Position numbers and translations under genes: made by a program
Notes under the pieces: generated by a model
Seen by the model: the letters and a program-made list of their open reading frames with translations, nothing else
Told to the model about the DNA's origin: nothing
Database searches by the model: none
Shown here: piece by piece, positions 21,683 to 29,222 of the stretch
Layout of the letters: every line of letters starts with the position of its first letter
Position numbering within the stretch: position 1 is the stretch's first letter
Virus record (IMG/VR): IMGVR_UViG_3300036851_000660
Span: 1 to 41,906 of that record
From: a virus
Reading direction: 5' to 3' (one strand)
DNA length: 41,906 bases

Positions 21683-21860
21683 GATACCCACGCACGTATT
21701 GAATGGACCAGAAGGATTGACGGGGGATATCGAAGGGTTCATGGAGCTATTCTCACAGGGATATCTGGCGAAACACTACGATGCTCTGGTTGCTCAGAAT
21801 GCGCTGGATGATAACAAGATTTTTCTCTGGATGCGGAGCTTAAATGCCCAAAGTGTATAG
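21666..21860 (+). CDS. Small acidic protein in replication operon
   Basis: 64 aa from the ATG at 21666 with GGAG 8 bases upstream, overlapping the helicase by 17 bp and the nuclease gene by 17 bp. MLSKSEIPTHVLNGPEGLTG, then FMELFSQGYLAKHYDALVAQ. Mostly helical and unrecognised; its position suggests a helper of the helicase or nuclease. Confidence 0.6.
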   Translation: MLSKSEIPTHVLNGPEGLTGDIEGFMELFSQGYLAKHYDALVAQNALDDNKIFLWMRSLNAQSV

Positions 21861-22689
21861 TCCGAGTGCCACACTGACCTTCCAGCGGTGTCCACAACTC
21901 TGGTGGTGGCAACGACATGGCTGGAGAAGCAAGATCATTGGAAAGCCTGAGATTGCGGCGGCGATTGGTCTGGGTGTCGCACGAGGGATGGAGGTCTACT
22001 TTACACGACTGGGGGGAGAACAACTTCACAGTCCAACACTTGAACAGGTGGTGGGTGCGGCACAGGAAACAGGGATTGCTTCTATTCAGGAACGATTGGA
22101 CCAGGGAGCAGCCCTCGCGCCGTCGGTTGAGAAATCCTGGGAGCTGCTCCCAACACGCATTGAGAAAGCGCTTCGACGATTTCACAAGGAGCAACCATTG
22201 CCTGCTGACTGGCATACCTTCCAGCCAGAATTGGTGTTCCCGGATCATGGGCAATGTCGTGTGGACTTGCTGCATCAGAGTGCTCTTGGTCCGTGCATTA
22301 CCGACTTCAAGACCAAGGTGACCGCAGCCGAGTACATTGTTGACAGTTTCCTGTTTGATGCCGAAACGAGTTGGCAGATGGCGCATTATGTGTGGGCAGC
22401 GCGGGAGATGGGCATCCGTGTCGATAGTTTTGCGATCTGCCTGATTGTCATTGAGCCATTCCATGTCTATCTGGAGCAGTGGCCGATTGATGAGGTGAAT
22501 CAAACCCGCTGGTTGGTTGACGCGAAGAACTGGTGGAAATTGATGGAACTCACCGAAACGGGGATTGTCGCACCGATGCGGGTGGGCGATCACCGGGATA
22601 AGTATGGACTGTGTAGTATGCATAGTTTGTGCTATGGTGAGAGCTATCATATGTATACACGAAAGGATCGTGATGGACACATCAAGTAA
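21844..22689 (+). CDS. PD-(D/E)XK nuclease, Cas4/RecB-like
   Basis: 281 aa. Starts YSPSATLTFQRCPQLWWWQR, the usual opening of Cas4/AddB-type nucleases with Cys16. Catalytic set: Glu129 (FQPEL), Asp141 (CRVDLL), Asp154 and Lys156 (TDFKTK), then QMAHYVWAA as the motif-IV helix. The C-terminus has YGLCSMHSLCYG, so Cys16 with two later Cys could hold an Fe-S cluster, though the fourth ligand is unclear. Likely a 5'-3' exonuclease in recombination or host DNA degradation; it lies near the Sak4-like gene. Confidence 0.8.
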   Translation: MPKVYSPSATLTFQRCPQLWWWQRHGWRSKIIGKPEIAAAIGLGVARGMEVYFTRLGGEQLHSPTLEQVVGAAQETGIASIQERLDQGAALAPSVEKSWELLPTRIEKALRRFHKEQPLPADWHTFQPELVFPDHGQCRVDLLHQSALGPCITDFKTKVTAAEYIVDSFLFDAETSWQMAHYVWAAREMGIRVDSFAICLIVIEPFHVYLEQWPIDEVNQTRWLVDAKNWWKLMELTETGIVAPMRVGDHRDKYGLCSMHSLCYGESYHMYTRKDRDGHIK

Positions 22690-22888
22690 ACGAGTGAGAA
22701 TTACCGCAGTGCATCGCAAGGATGCCTACTATCCGAGTGCTGGGATCCTCATTGGCCAGACAGGGAAGTTCTGGAAAGAAAGAGAGATCATTCCTGGATG
22801 GTTTGCTGGCGAGTGGGCGGGAGATCAACTGATTGACGATTCTCGATTTGCCGTGTTCTATGCCATTCAGTATGAGGAGATAGGATGA
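22673..22888 (+). CDS. Small conserved protein, SH3-like candidate
   Basis: 71 aa from the ATG at 22673 (AAAGGATCG upstream). Pattern RVRITAVHRKDAYYPSAGIL, FWKEREIIPGWFAGEW, RFAVFYAIQYEEIG: beta-rich with YYP and GxFxGEW turns, as in small phage SH3-barrel-like proteins. Overlaps the nuclease by 17 bp and the next gene by 4 bp. Function unknown. Confidence 0.6.
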   Translation: MDTSSKRVRITAVHRKDAYYPSAGILIGQTGKFWKEREIIPGWFAGEWAGDQLIDDSRFAVFYAIQYEEIG

Positions 22889-23049
22889 CGAAACGCGAGC
22901 TGATTACAGCGTTAGAAGCCCTTCCGGTCTCTGACTCGACCGAAGTGTATGCAAAGAAGCTCATTGTGGTCGATGGACGAGTCGTTGAGGTTGAGGTGGT
23001 CATTGCAAACGATCTGTTTCCTTCTGCGGCATATATTCAATTGAGTTGA
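22885..23049 (+). CDS. Small protein of unknown function
   Basis: 54 aa: MTKRELITALEALPVSDSTE, then VYAKKLIVVDGRVVEVEVVI. GAGGAGATAGG gives a strong site, with ATGA overlap to the previous gene. A helix plus two beta strands. It comes before the Sak4-like gene and may be co-translated with it. Confidence 0.6.
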   Translation: MTKRELITALEALPVSDSTEVYAKKLIVVDGRVVEVEVVIANDLFPSAAYIQLS

Positions 23050-23056
23050 GGTGTCC

Positions 23057-23779
23057 ATGCGACGTATAGACCCCAATGAGCCACCCGAAATTGGCTCCCT
23101 GCTTATCCATGGGCTGAACAACGTTGGCAAGACACACATTCTTGCCTCGTTGCTCGCGCATGAGAAGCAGTATGGCCAGGTCATGTATGTCAATATGCGA
23201 GGAGAACCCCACGCAACGATCTTTGCGCATGATATGGCTGGTGTGGAACTGGTGGAGTTGGAGAAACTGGAGGAAGTATCGGACCTTGCTAAGAGTATCG
23301 ACCACGTTCATGCCATTGCACTGGATTCGATACAACGATTGGGAGAGTTGGCCGGTGTGAAAGTAACGGGTGGCTCCTATATCATTGGAGCGAAGGAGGA
23401 TCACGGTAAGGATTGGAACAAGTTAAAGGGTGAGACGTTTCGGGCCATCGCTGCACTCCAGCAACGGTGTGAATTGTTTGTTGCGGTCTGCCCGAGTAAT
23501 TTGCATGAACACGCGATCACGCATGAGTTGCGGGTTGTCCCGGACGTGCCTGGGATTGGGGAGAAGCTGGTGGGGCGTTTCAATTTCGTGGGGTATCTCA
23601 CCGCCCGCACCATTACTGAGTCGGTGACAACACGACTGCTGGACTTCCAGCCGCGCCTCGATGCAGTCACGCGGTGGAATGCCAAAGGTCCAGTGCCGAA
23701 GCCACTTACGGTGAAACAGGGGCTGGGCGGTTGGCTCCCAATCAAACTTCTTTTGGAGAAAGGACTTGATGGAGAATAG
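23057..23779 (+). CDS. Sak4-like RecA-fold ATPase (single-strand annealing)
   Basis: 240 aa from the ATG at 23057 (GAGG upstream; a GTG at 23051 is also in frame). Walker A LLIHGLNNVGKTHILASL near residues 17-30; Walker B-like HAIALDSIQRLG near 85-97; AICPS-type strand (LFVAVCPSNLHEH) near 140. This single-domain P-loop core of about 240 aa is typical of Sak4-type phage recombinases and is followed by an SSB-like protein, a common pair. Likely anneals ssDNA in replication and recombination. Confidence 0.7.
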   Translation: MRRIDPNEPPEIGSLLIHGLNNVGKTHILASLLAHEKQYGQVMYVNMRGEPHATIFAHDMAGVELVELEKLEEVSDLAKSIDHVHAIALDSIQRLGELAGVKVTGGSYIIGAKEDHGKDWNKLKGETFRAIAALQQRCELFVAVCPSNLHEHAITHELRVVPDVPGIGEKLVGRFNFVGYLTARTITESVTTRLLDFQPRLDAVTRWNAKGPVPKPLTVKQGLGGWLPIKLLLEKGLDGE

Positions 23780-23792
23780 TAGTCTGGTCAAT

Positions 23793-23820
23793 TTGACAAT
23801 GCAACAGACGAGAGTATACT
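23793..23820 (+). promoter_or_regulatory. Sigma-70 promoter for the SSB-like gene
   Basis: TTGACA (23793-23798), 16-bp spacer, TATACT (23815-23820) in the 73-bp gap before the SSB-like gene. This provides extra transcription of a protein needed in quantity. Confidence 0.7.
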
Positions 23821-23852
23821 GTCTATAGAACATGAAACAAGGAGTGACATGG

Positions 23853-24539
23853 ATGGCACGACGCGAACAACCGAAAATAGATGGACCAGTCGAAGCGGTT
23901 GATGTTTCAACTGACAGCGGGAGCTTTGATGCGCTGTTCCATGAGACGACCAACGAACTCATGGCAGCGTATGCCAAAGAAACACTCGTCTACACAGGCG
24001 CGTACCTCACCAAGGTACGCGCGCAGTATGAAAAGTGTAATCCAGAGGATGCCGAGTTTGATGCGGGTCGACGGGTCATCAATCTCGCCGTGTCGTACTA
24101 TCTGGTCGATGCACCGCTGGATCGTGTCGGCGATGGCTTCATCAAGACCTCGCCGGTTGCACGGTATACGCCGACTGGCAAGTTGGACAATGCCTGCAAG
24201 CGCTATGCTGAACTGGCGAAAGCGCTCGGGCTCTCTGGTCGAGATGCGGATGAGGTCTATGAAAAGGCAAATCGAGTGATGTTCATGACGAAGGTGCGAG
24301 AAGTCTATGTAGTGCCAGAGGAGGAGCTGCTCCCTGAACATCAGGACAAGCGGATCGGGCCAGATGGCAATGCCTGGGTTGCACTGCAACGGGAAGACAC
24401 CGATGCACGAGAACATTACCTGGATATTGGCCTGGAGCCACGAGTAATGGTGGATCGTGTCTACAAAGTGAAAGAGCCAGTGAACCGACCAGTTTCCGCC
24501 CGTACCGTCGTTGTCGCAGACGATGCGGTTCCTTTCTAG
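23853..24539 (+). CDS. Single-stranded DNA-binding-like protein with SSB-type acidic tip
   Basis: 228 aa from the ATG at 23853 (AGGAG 8 bases upstream; the in-frame ATG at 23832 lacks a site). The last six residues are DDAVPF, closely matching the DDDIPF tip by which SSBs recruit partner proteins. The core (DRVGDGFIKTSPVARYTPTG, then LDNACKRYAELAKALGLSGR) is a phage family often next to Sak4 genes. Own promoter at 23793. It should coat ssDNA at the fork and contact polymerase or nuclease; a canonical OB-fold signature is not obvious. Confidence 0.65.
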   Translation: MARREQPKIDGPVEAVDVSTDSGSFDALFHETTNELMAAYAKETLVYTGAYLTKVRAQYEKCNPEDAEFDAGRRVINLAVSYYLVDAPLDRVGDGFIKTSPVARYTPTGKLDNACKRYAELAKALGLSGRDADEVYEKANRVMFMTKVREVYVVPEEELLPEHQDKRIGPDGNAWVALQREDTDAREHYLDIGLEPRVMVDRVYKVKEPVNRPVSARTVVVADDAVPF

Positions 24540-24561
24540 CCAATTGCCTCGACGATGGCCT

Positions 24562-24622
24562 AGGTTGAACGATCTCATGGCAACCCATATGGGAAGTCAC
24601 GGAGGCTGTGTGCGTTCAACCT
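24562..24622 (+). other. 10-bp inverted repeat with inner palindrome after the SSB-like gene
   Basis: AGGTTGAACG (24562-24571) pairs perfectly with CGTTCAACCT (24613-24622). Between them lies CCCATATGGG, itself a palindrome. The 121-bp gap holds no confident gene. No U-tract follows, so RNA processing, attenuation or a protein-binding site are options. Confidence 0.6.
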
Positions 24623-24660
24623 GGGCGATCCTGACGCGAAATAAGGGGTATTCTACACGA

Positions 24661-25122
24661 ATGCTTGCGAAGCCAGAGACCTGTATCGGATGCCCACTTT
24701 ACGGAGATGGGATGGGTTTTGTTCCACCTGATATTCCCAAGGATGCCGAACTGCTCGTAGTTGGTCAGAATCCAGGCAAGCAGGAGGAAGCCATTGGACG
24801 ACCATTTGTTGGTGCGACTGGAAGCGTTCTTACTAATACGTATGTTCCTCTTACTGGCGTCGATACTGAATTAGTAGGAAAAGATAATGTGATCCGATGC
24901 CGGTGGCAGCCACCGGGAAGTAAAGTGAAGACAAACGAGCTGCCCCAAGGTAAGATGGTGGAGGAGGCGATTGAGCACTGCAAAATATATGATACTGTTC
25001 CTTCGACTGTACGTTTGGTTATCTGTATGGGCGTGCTCGCTCTTCACCGGTTTGCGGTAGGATTGAAGCAACACGAATGGCGAGGTCATTTATTACCGAT
25101 GATGGAGGAGGTTTCGGCATGA
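24661..25122 (+). CDS. Truncated family-4-type uracil-DNA glycosylase
   Basis: 153 aa from the ATG at 24661; the frame is open upstream to 24511 but lacks family sequence. ETCIGCPLYGDGMGFVP has Cys8 and Cys11, and Cys80 and Cys107 complete a 4Fe-4S set. Motif A VVGQNPGKQEEAIGRPFVGA is intact. After VRLVICMGVLALHRF and WRGHLLPMM the protein stops, where full family members continue to the HPS-like motif near the C-terminus. It may be a non-excising uracil-binding or replication protein, or simply truncated. In some phages this domain is fused to DNA polymerase; the polymerase lies about 1 kb downstream. Confidence 0.7.
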   Translation: MLAKPETCIGCPLYGDGMGFVPPDIPKDAELLVVGQNPGKQEEAIGRPFVGATGSVLTNTYVPLTGVDTELVGKDNVIRCRWQPPGSKVKTNELPQGKMVEEAIEHCKIYDTVPSTVRLVICMGVLALHRFAVGLKQHEWRGHLLPMMEEVSA

Positions 25123-25337
25123 TCGTCCTACCCAATGGGGACATGGAGAGCAAGGTTGAAGCACTTGCTCGTGGAGTGATCCGTGAGATCACCGAAAAGT
25201 TTATCACGGAGATGACCGTGCACTTTCCAGGGCGGTTTGGCTCGTTACTCCATTCAATTACTGCGGAAGTCGTCACGATACGTTTGTTTGATCGTCCTGA
25301 GACACGACAGAGGGTACTGGAGGTGACGATTGGATAA
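25119..25337 (+). CDS. Small protein of unknown function
   Basis: 72 aa from the ATG at 25119, with GGAGG 9 bases upstream and overlap with the glycosylase stop (ATGA). MIVLPNGDMESKVEALARGV, IREITEKFITEMTVHF, then AEVVTIRLFDRPETRQRVLE. A helix and beta strands; not related to the missing glycosylase C-terminus as far as I can see. Confidence 0.6.
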   Translation: MIVLPNGDMESKVEALARGVIREITEKFITEMTVHFPGRFGSLLHSITAEVVTIRLFDRPETRQRVLEVTIG

Positions 25338-25473
25338 CGCAATACTGGCTGATCTTGAGGAAGGACGGTTGCACTTCTGTGAATGGTGTGACGTGTACCT
25401 CGGGAGCGATGATGCGACCGGTATCTGCGGAGAGTGTCTGAGTGCGTGGGGGCATGAGGTGAAGCATGATTGA
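25330..25473 (+). CDS. 47-aa zinc-ribbon protein with TTG start
   Basis: TTG start at 25330 directly after a near-perfect GGAGGTGA site. LDNAILADLEEGRLHFCEWC, then DVYLGSDDATGICGEC: two CxxC knuckles 14 residues apart, a classical zinc ribbon. Overlaps the previous gene by 8 bp and the dCTP deaminase by 8 bp, so it fits a translational-coupling chain. It would be missed by ATG-only or longer-ORF searches. Possibly a nucleic-acid-binding accessory. Confidence 0.65.
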   Translation: MDNAILADLEEGRLHFCEWCDVYLGSDDATGICGECLSAWGHEVKHD

Positions 25474-25909
25474 GCCCTATCAGTGGTTGATGTTTCACTT
25501 TGAAGAGTACGGCTACAATCCCGCGAATGTTGGTCCGGCGAGTGTGGACCTGACGCTTGGGGCACTCAAACCAGAAACAATACGACGGGGTGATAAGCTG
25601 GTGCTCTACCCTGGCCAGTTCTTCCTCGGTTCGACAGCGGAGTATATTCGTGTCCCCGATACCCACTGTGCCATGATCCAGATGCGCAGTAGCCTTGCCC
25701 GTCGTGGTCTTGGACATAAGATGGCGGGATTTGTTGATCCAGGGTTCGAGGGACAGATCACGCTGGAGCTTGAAACGGCACAAGTGATGGAGACGTTTCT
25801 TGGCGAGCGTATTGTCCAGTTGATCTACATTCGACTCACGGAGCCAACACAGAAGCTCTATCGTGGTCGCTATCAGGGCCAACAGGGTCCAACGGAGGCA
25901 TATCAATGA
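25466..25909 (+). CDS. dcd: dCTP deaminase family protein
   Basis: 147 aa. GPASVDLTLG near the N-terminus, MRSSLARRGL (catalytic Ser/Arg helix), AGFVDPGFEGQITLELE with the catalytic Glu, and a C-terminal YRGRYQGQQGPT lid. These match dCTP deaminase, which makes dUTP from dCTP; bifunctional forms give dUMP. GAGGTGAAGC upstream. No thymidylate synthase or dUTPase is recognisable in this genome. The adjacent uracil-glycosylase-like gene suggests uracil or dUTP handling. Confidence 0.85.
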   Translation: MIEPYQWLMFHFEEYGYNPANVGPASVDLTLGALKPETIRRGDKLVLYPGQFFLGSTAEYIRVPDTHCAMIQMRSSLARRGLGHKMAGFVDPGFEGQITLELETAQVMETFLGERIVQLIYIRLTEPTQKLYRGRYQGQQGPTEAYQ

Positions 25910-26202
25910 AGACCATCCTCTTTACCGCTGGCCGCTACTCCTCTTATCAGATATATGGCATGAGGAGTGTTCCTGATACCTTCGATATAGCAGTAACATT
26001 TCGAGAGTGGCAAGCCCAGCATCCAGAGTTCGTCAAGAAACAAGACGATGGGCAGACTTATTGCGACATAACTGCGTTCCTTCAATGGGTCCGTAGTACC
26101 AATGGACCAGGCGTACCAGTTGCCTATACAGAGGTTCATTGTGGAGTCTATGATGCACCCCATGAGTGGATAAGTGAGAAGGCGATTACATGTGCGAGTT
26201 GA
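25906..26202 (+). CDS. Protein of unknown function before DNA polymerase
   Basis: 98 aa: MKTILFTAGRYSSYQIYGMR, TFREWQAQHPEFVKKQDDGQ, AFLQWVRSTNGPGVPVAYTE. ATGA overlap with the dCTP deaminase. Alpha/beta, aromatic-rich, not recognised. Ends inside the polymerase start region. Confidence 0.6.
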   Translation: MKTILFTAGRYSSYQIYGMRSVPDTFDIAVTFREWQAQHPEFVKKQDDGQTYCDITAFLQWVRSTNGPGVPVAYTEVHCGVYDAPHEWISEKAITCAS

Positions 26203-28249
26203 TTATTGCACTTCCCCTGCTCCTAACGGTGCTCCTGTGGGACAACCTCGGGTCTTAAGTACGCTCCATCTGGCAGAGCTGTTTCACCAGCCAGAGAATA
26301 CGGAGGTGGCGAAGAGTGATTGGGTACGAGCGGGGAAGTTTATGCGTGGGGAGTGGCCACGTCCACTCCCGCTCATTCGTGAACGAACCAGACGAATCAA
26401 CTGGCGTGCTGACCTGGAATGTGCACCCTATCTGGTCATAGATACCGAGTACGTTCGTGAAACACGGCACATGTGGTGTCTGGGCATTGGTGGGCCAGGC
26501 ACAGCGATCTATCAATGGTGGCCTGACCATCCAGAGGCAGGAACACGAACAAGCGTGCGAGAGGACCTCCTCTGGTTGCTTGGCCATAAGCCGATTGTAT
26601 TCCAAAACGCGATGGCAGATTTGCCAATACTGGAATACAACCTCAACATAAAGTATAGTGATTTCAAGCAGATTGAGGACCTGCTCTTTGTCCATTCATT
26701 GCTTTGGTGCGAGCTGCCACACACACTGGAGTTCATTGCGTCCGTCAGCGGGTGGTACGAGAAGATGAAGCACCTGCCAATGAGTGATCCTCAGTATAAC
26801 GCCGGTGATGTGGCAGAAACTATTGCGGGGTGGGAGCAGTATGGTATCAAGGAGATGGGACGTGACCCGCAGACTGCTTGGGTGTATCGAGAGTGTATGC
26901 TTCCACTTATCCCTATTATCCTTGAGAGCCAGCGTTTGGGCCTGCGCATCGACCGCTCAGCCGTGGAACAGGCACATCGCCAATACACTCGCAACCGCGA
27001 ATATGCTCAAACGCTTGCGCAAAGCTATGCAGGGTATCCTCTCAATCTCGGCAGTCAAGGCGGAGGGGGACAGGTAGGTCAGTTGCTCGCTGCTGACCTG
27101 AAACACTGGCTCGCAGTGCCACCGAAAAAGATCAGTTCGGTGGATGAAGATGCTATTGCAGAGTGGCGGGGTGCGATTCTCCCATTTGATCCGCAGCAAG
27201 AAGTGACCATGGCATCTACTCAGCAGCGTATAGAGGAAGGGGGGCATCCGATTCTGGAAGCGCGGGTATTGTATGCCCGTGCAACCCAGTATCTCTCGCA
27301 CTATATCAAGCCGATGCTTGAGAGTGCCGATGGACGCGTGTATGCGCAGTTTCACCCATGGACACAGCACACGGGTCGCTGGTCAACGGTTGATCCACCA
27401 CTCGCCCAGTTGCCTGCGAGTCTGCGTCATGCACTGATACCTGATGAAGGGTGGGTATGGTTCGAGTTCGATTGGGACCAGATAGAACTGCGATTGATTG
27501 CAGCCCTCGCTCATGATGAGAAGCTGCTGGAAGTCTTCAGAATGGGCTATGATCCACACACACTGAATATGTGTGACTTCTTTGGATACGAATGGCCACC
27601 ATTGAAGGACAAGAGGAGTATCAATCGCCAGTATGACTGGTCGAAACATGAACTTGTGGATATAATTGGGCAGGAATTGTGGGCATACGCGCATGGGTGG
27701 ACCGATACCGACGATCCAAGAAGGGTGTTCGGGAAGACAGGCGTCTATCGGTTGTGCTATGGTGGCCGACCTGAAAGTGCGCCTATTATTCCTGGTGCCA
27801 AAGCGTTAGGTCTTCCATCAGCGGTGCTCATTGCTGCCTCGAAACGGTGGATTGCCTCGCATCAGCCGGTCAAACAGTTCTGGAAGCGTATCGAGCGGGA
27901 CGCATTGATGAAACGGCAGTTACGCACGTTTCTAGGCCGCCGATGGAACTTCCTTTCCCACGACAAGAAGCGCATCCTTCGGCAGATGTACGACTTCCCG
28001 ATGCAGGGAGGTGTGGCAGACATTATGAACCTGACGCTGATACGGATCAAGAACGCACTCGGAGACCGTGTACGACTGAGCTACACCATGCACGACTCCA
28101 TCAAACTCCAGGTCCGGGAAACCCCAACATTACGTACCGACCTTGAGACGATTCGCACTATTGCCCAAGCTGAGTGGGATGTGGAAGGCCACACTATGGC
28201 GTTTCCTGCGGAGTTTAAGAGAAGGGACAGACATGGCAGTACCATATAA
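26192..28249 (+). CDS. DNA polymerase, family A with 3'-5' exonuclease
   Basis: 685 aa from a GTG at 26192 (GAAGG 10 bases upstream; a GTG at 26174 is also possible). Exonuclease: IDTEY (Exo I, near 84-86), FQNAMADLPIL (Exo II, near 139-143), YNAGDV (Exo III, near 206). Polymerase: FDWDQIELRLIAALAHD (motif A, near 427), R511 and K515 in RRVFGKTGVYRLCYGG (O-helix), MHDSI (motif C, near 634). The O-helix residue equivalent to E. coli Phe762 is Tyr (codon 27746-27748), as in T7. It replicates the phage genome with the RecA-fold helicase and SSB-like protein. Confidence 0.92.
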   Translation: MRVDYCTSPAPNGAPVGQPRVLSTLHLAELFHQPENTEVAKSDWVRAGKFMRGEWPRPLPLIRERTRRINWRADLECAPYLVIDTEYVRETRHMWCLGIGGPGTAIYQWWPDHPEAGTRTSVREDLLWLLGHKPIVFQNAMADLPILEYNLNIKYSDFKQIEDLLFVHSLLWCELPHTLEFIASVSGWYEKMKHLPMSDPQYNAGDVAETIAGWEQYGIKEMGRDPQTAWVYRECMLPLIPIILESQRLGLRIDRSAVEQAHRQYTRNREYAQTLAQSYAGYPLNLGSQGGGGQVGQLLAADLKHWLAVPPKKISSVDEDAIAEWRGAILPFDPQQEVTMASTQQRIEEGGHPILEARVLYARATQYLSHYIKPMLESADGRVYAQFHPWTQHTGRWSTVDPPLAQLPASLRHALIPDEGWVWFEFDWDQIELRLIAALAHDEKLLEVFRMGYDPHTLNMCDFFGYEWPPLKDKRSINRQYDWSKHELVDIIGQELWAYAHGWTDTDDPRRVFGKTGVYRLCYGGRPESAPIIPGAKALGLPSAVLIAASKRWIASHQPVKQFWKRIERDALMKRQLRTFLGRRWNFLSHDKKRILRQMYDFPMQGGVADIMNLTLIRIKNALGDRVRLSYTMHDSIKLQVRETPTLRTDLETIRTIAQAEWDVEGHTMAFPAEFKRRDRHGSTI

Positions 28250-28532
28250 GCAGCGGAATTTGATCCGTGATCGTGGGGGGCATGAGCTACGGAGGGGGGA
28301 TTTGGTCATGGTCCCCCTTCCAGATTACGACCCGGAGAGGGGGTTCAAGTATAGCTTTTCAATAGGCACCGTGATCGAACTGTTTCCACAACTGGTTGGA
28401 CCACATCAGGTCAAACGACCGGGAGTCAATGGAGATATGGTCCGTGTGCATACGAAATGGGAATCGCCCCGAGTCCTCTCCAAGCGTGTGGTACGATTAG
28501 GCCACACCGGACTTGTGGGATTACCACAGTAA
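28233..28532 (+). CDS. Small beta-rich protein, KOW/SH3-like candidate
   Basis: 99 aa from the ATG at 28233 (AAGGGA upstream), overlapping the polymerase by 17 bp. HELRRGDLVMVPLPDYDP, FSIGTVIELFPQLVGP and SPRVLSKRVVRLGHT suggest an SH3-type barrel (GDLVxVP, then GTVxxL). Function unknown; may contact the polymerase or ligase. Confidence 0.6.
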   Translation: MAVPYKQRNLIRDRGGHELRRGDLVMVPLPDYDPERGFKYSFSIGTVIELFPQLVGPHQVKRPGVNGDMVRVHTKWESPRVLSKRVVRLGHTGLVGLPQ

Positions 28533-28543
28533 GAGGAGAAACA

Positions 28544-29092
28544 GTGCGCACAGCATTCTGGGACTTAGAAACGACCGCGTTGCGAGCAAGCTTCGGGCAG
28601 CTCCTTTGCGGGGTGATTGGAGAGTTTGATCCGGTGCGTCCGCTTGAACCGAAGCTGACGGTGTTCCAGCTTCACAAGTATCGGACACCGAAAGAGCGGT
28701 GTGATGATAGTGGCCTTGCACTGGACCTGGCAGCCGAACTCGATCAGTACGATTTGGTCATCGGCTTCAACAGCATCATGTTTGATAAAAAGTTTCTCGA
28801 TACGCGGCTTGCGAAATATGGCTATCCGGGCAGCCATATTGCCCGGCACAAGGACTTGCTGTATGTTCTGCGCTACAAGTTCAGCTTGCAGTCGAACAGT
28901 CTGAAGAACGCCGCAAAGTTCTTCTTTGGTTCGACATTGAAGACTGATCTCAGTTGGGACACGTGGCGGTTGGCGCATGCAGGGGACCGTGAGTCGTATG
29001 AGATGGTCATTGACCATTGCAAGTGGGACGTGCTTGAGCTTGCACGCATCTGGGACCGTGTGAAGAGTGTCGCGGGGGATTTACGAGCATGA
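28544..29092 (+). CDS. RNase H-like 3'-5' exonuclease (DEDD)
   Basis: 182 aa from a GTG at 28544 (GAGGAGAAACA upstream). Residues 6-10 WDLET (Asp7, Glu9), LVIGFNSIMFDKKFLDTRL (Exo II with FD), SLKNAAKFFFG and HCKWDVLELARIW (Exo III Asp) define a DEDD exonuclease like the YprB/RNase_H_2 group. It is a separate enzyme from the polymerase's own exonuclease; a role in DNA recycling or repair is likely. Confidence 0.75.
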   Translation: MRTAFWDLETTALRASFGQLLCGVIGEFDPVRPLEPKLTVFQLHKYRTPKERCDDSGLALDLAAELDQYDLVIGFNSIMFDKKFLDTRLAKYGYPGSHIARHKDLLYVLRYKFSLQSNSLKNAAKFFFGSTLKTDLSWDTWRLAHAGDRESYEMVIDHCKWDVLELARIWDRVKSVAGDLRA

Positions 29093-29103
29093 GAGGAGGA
29101 GGC

Positions 29104-29202
29104 ATGGATAATTTTGTCAATTTTGCGCTCGGGTTTGCCATCCTTATCGTTGCCGCTGCCTTTGCAGGAACGATCCTGGCAAAGTTTCTCGGTTGCCTAT
29201 AA
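29104..29202 (+). CDS. 32-aa single-span membrane protein
   Basis: MDNFVNFALGFAILIVAAAF then AGTILAKFLGCL, one transmembrane helix. GAGGAGGC lies just before the ATG. Unknown role; similar in type to the 26-aa protein at 17664. Confidence 0.6.
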   Translation: MDNFVNFALGFAILIVAAAFAGTILAKFLGCL

Positions 29203-29222
29203 CAACGTTCAAAGGAGTCGGT

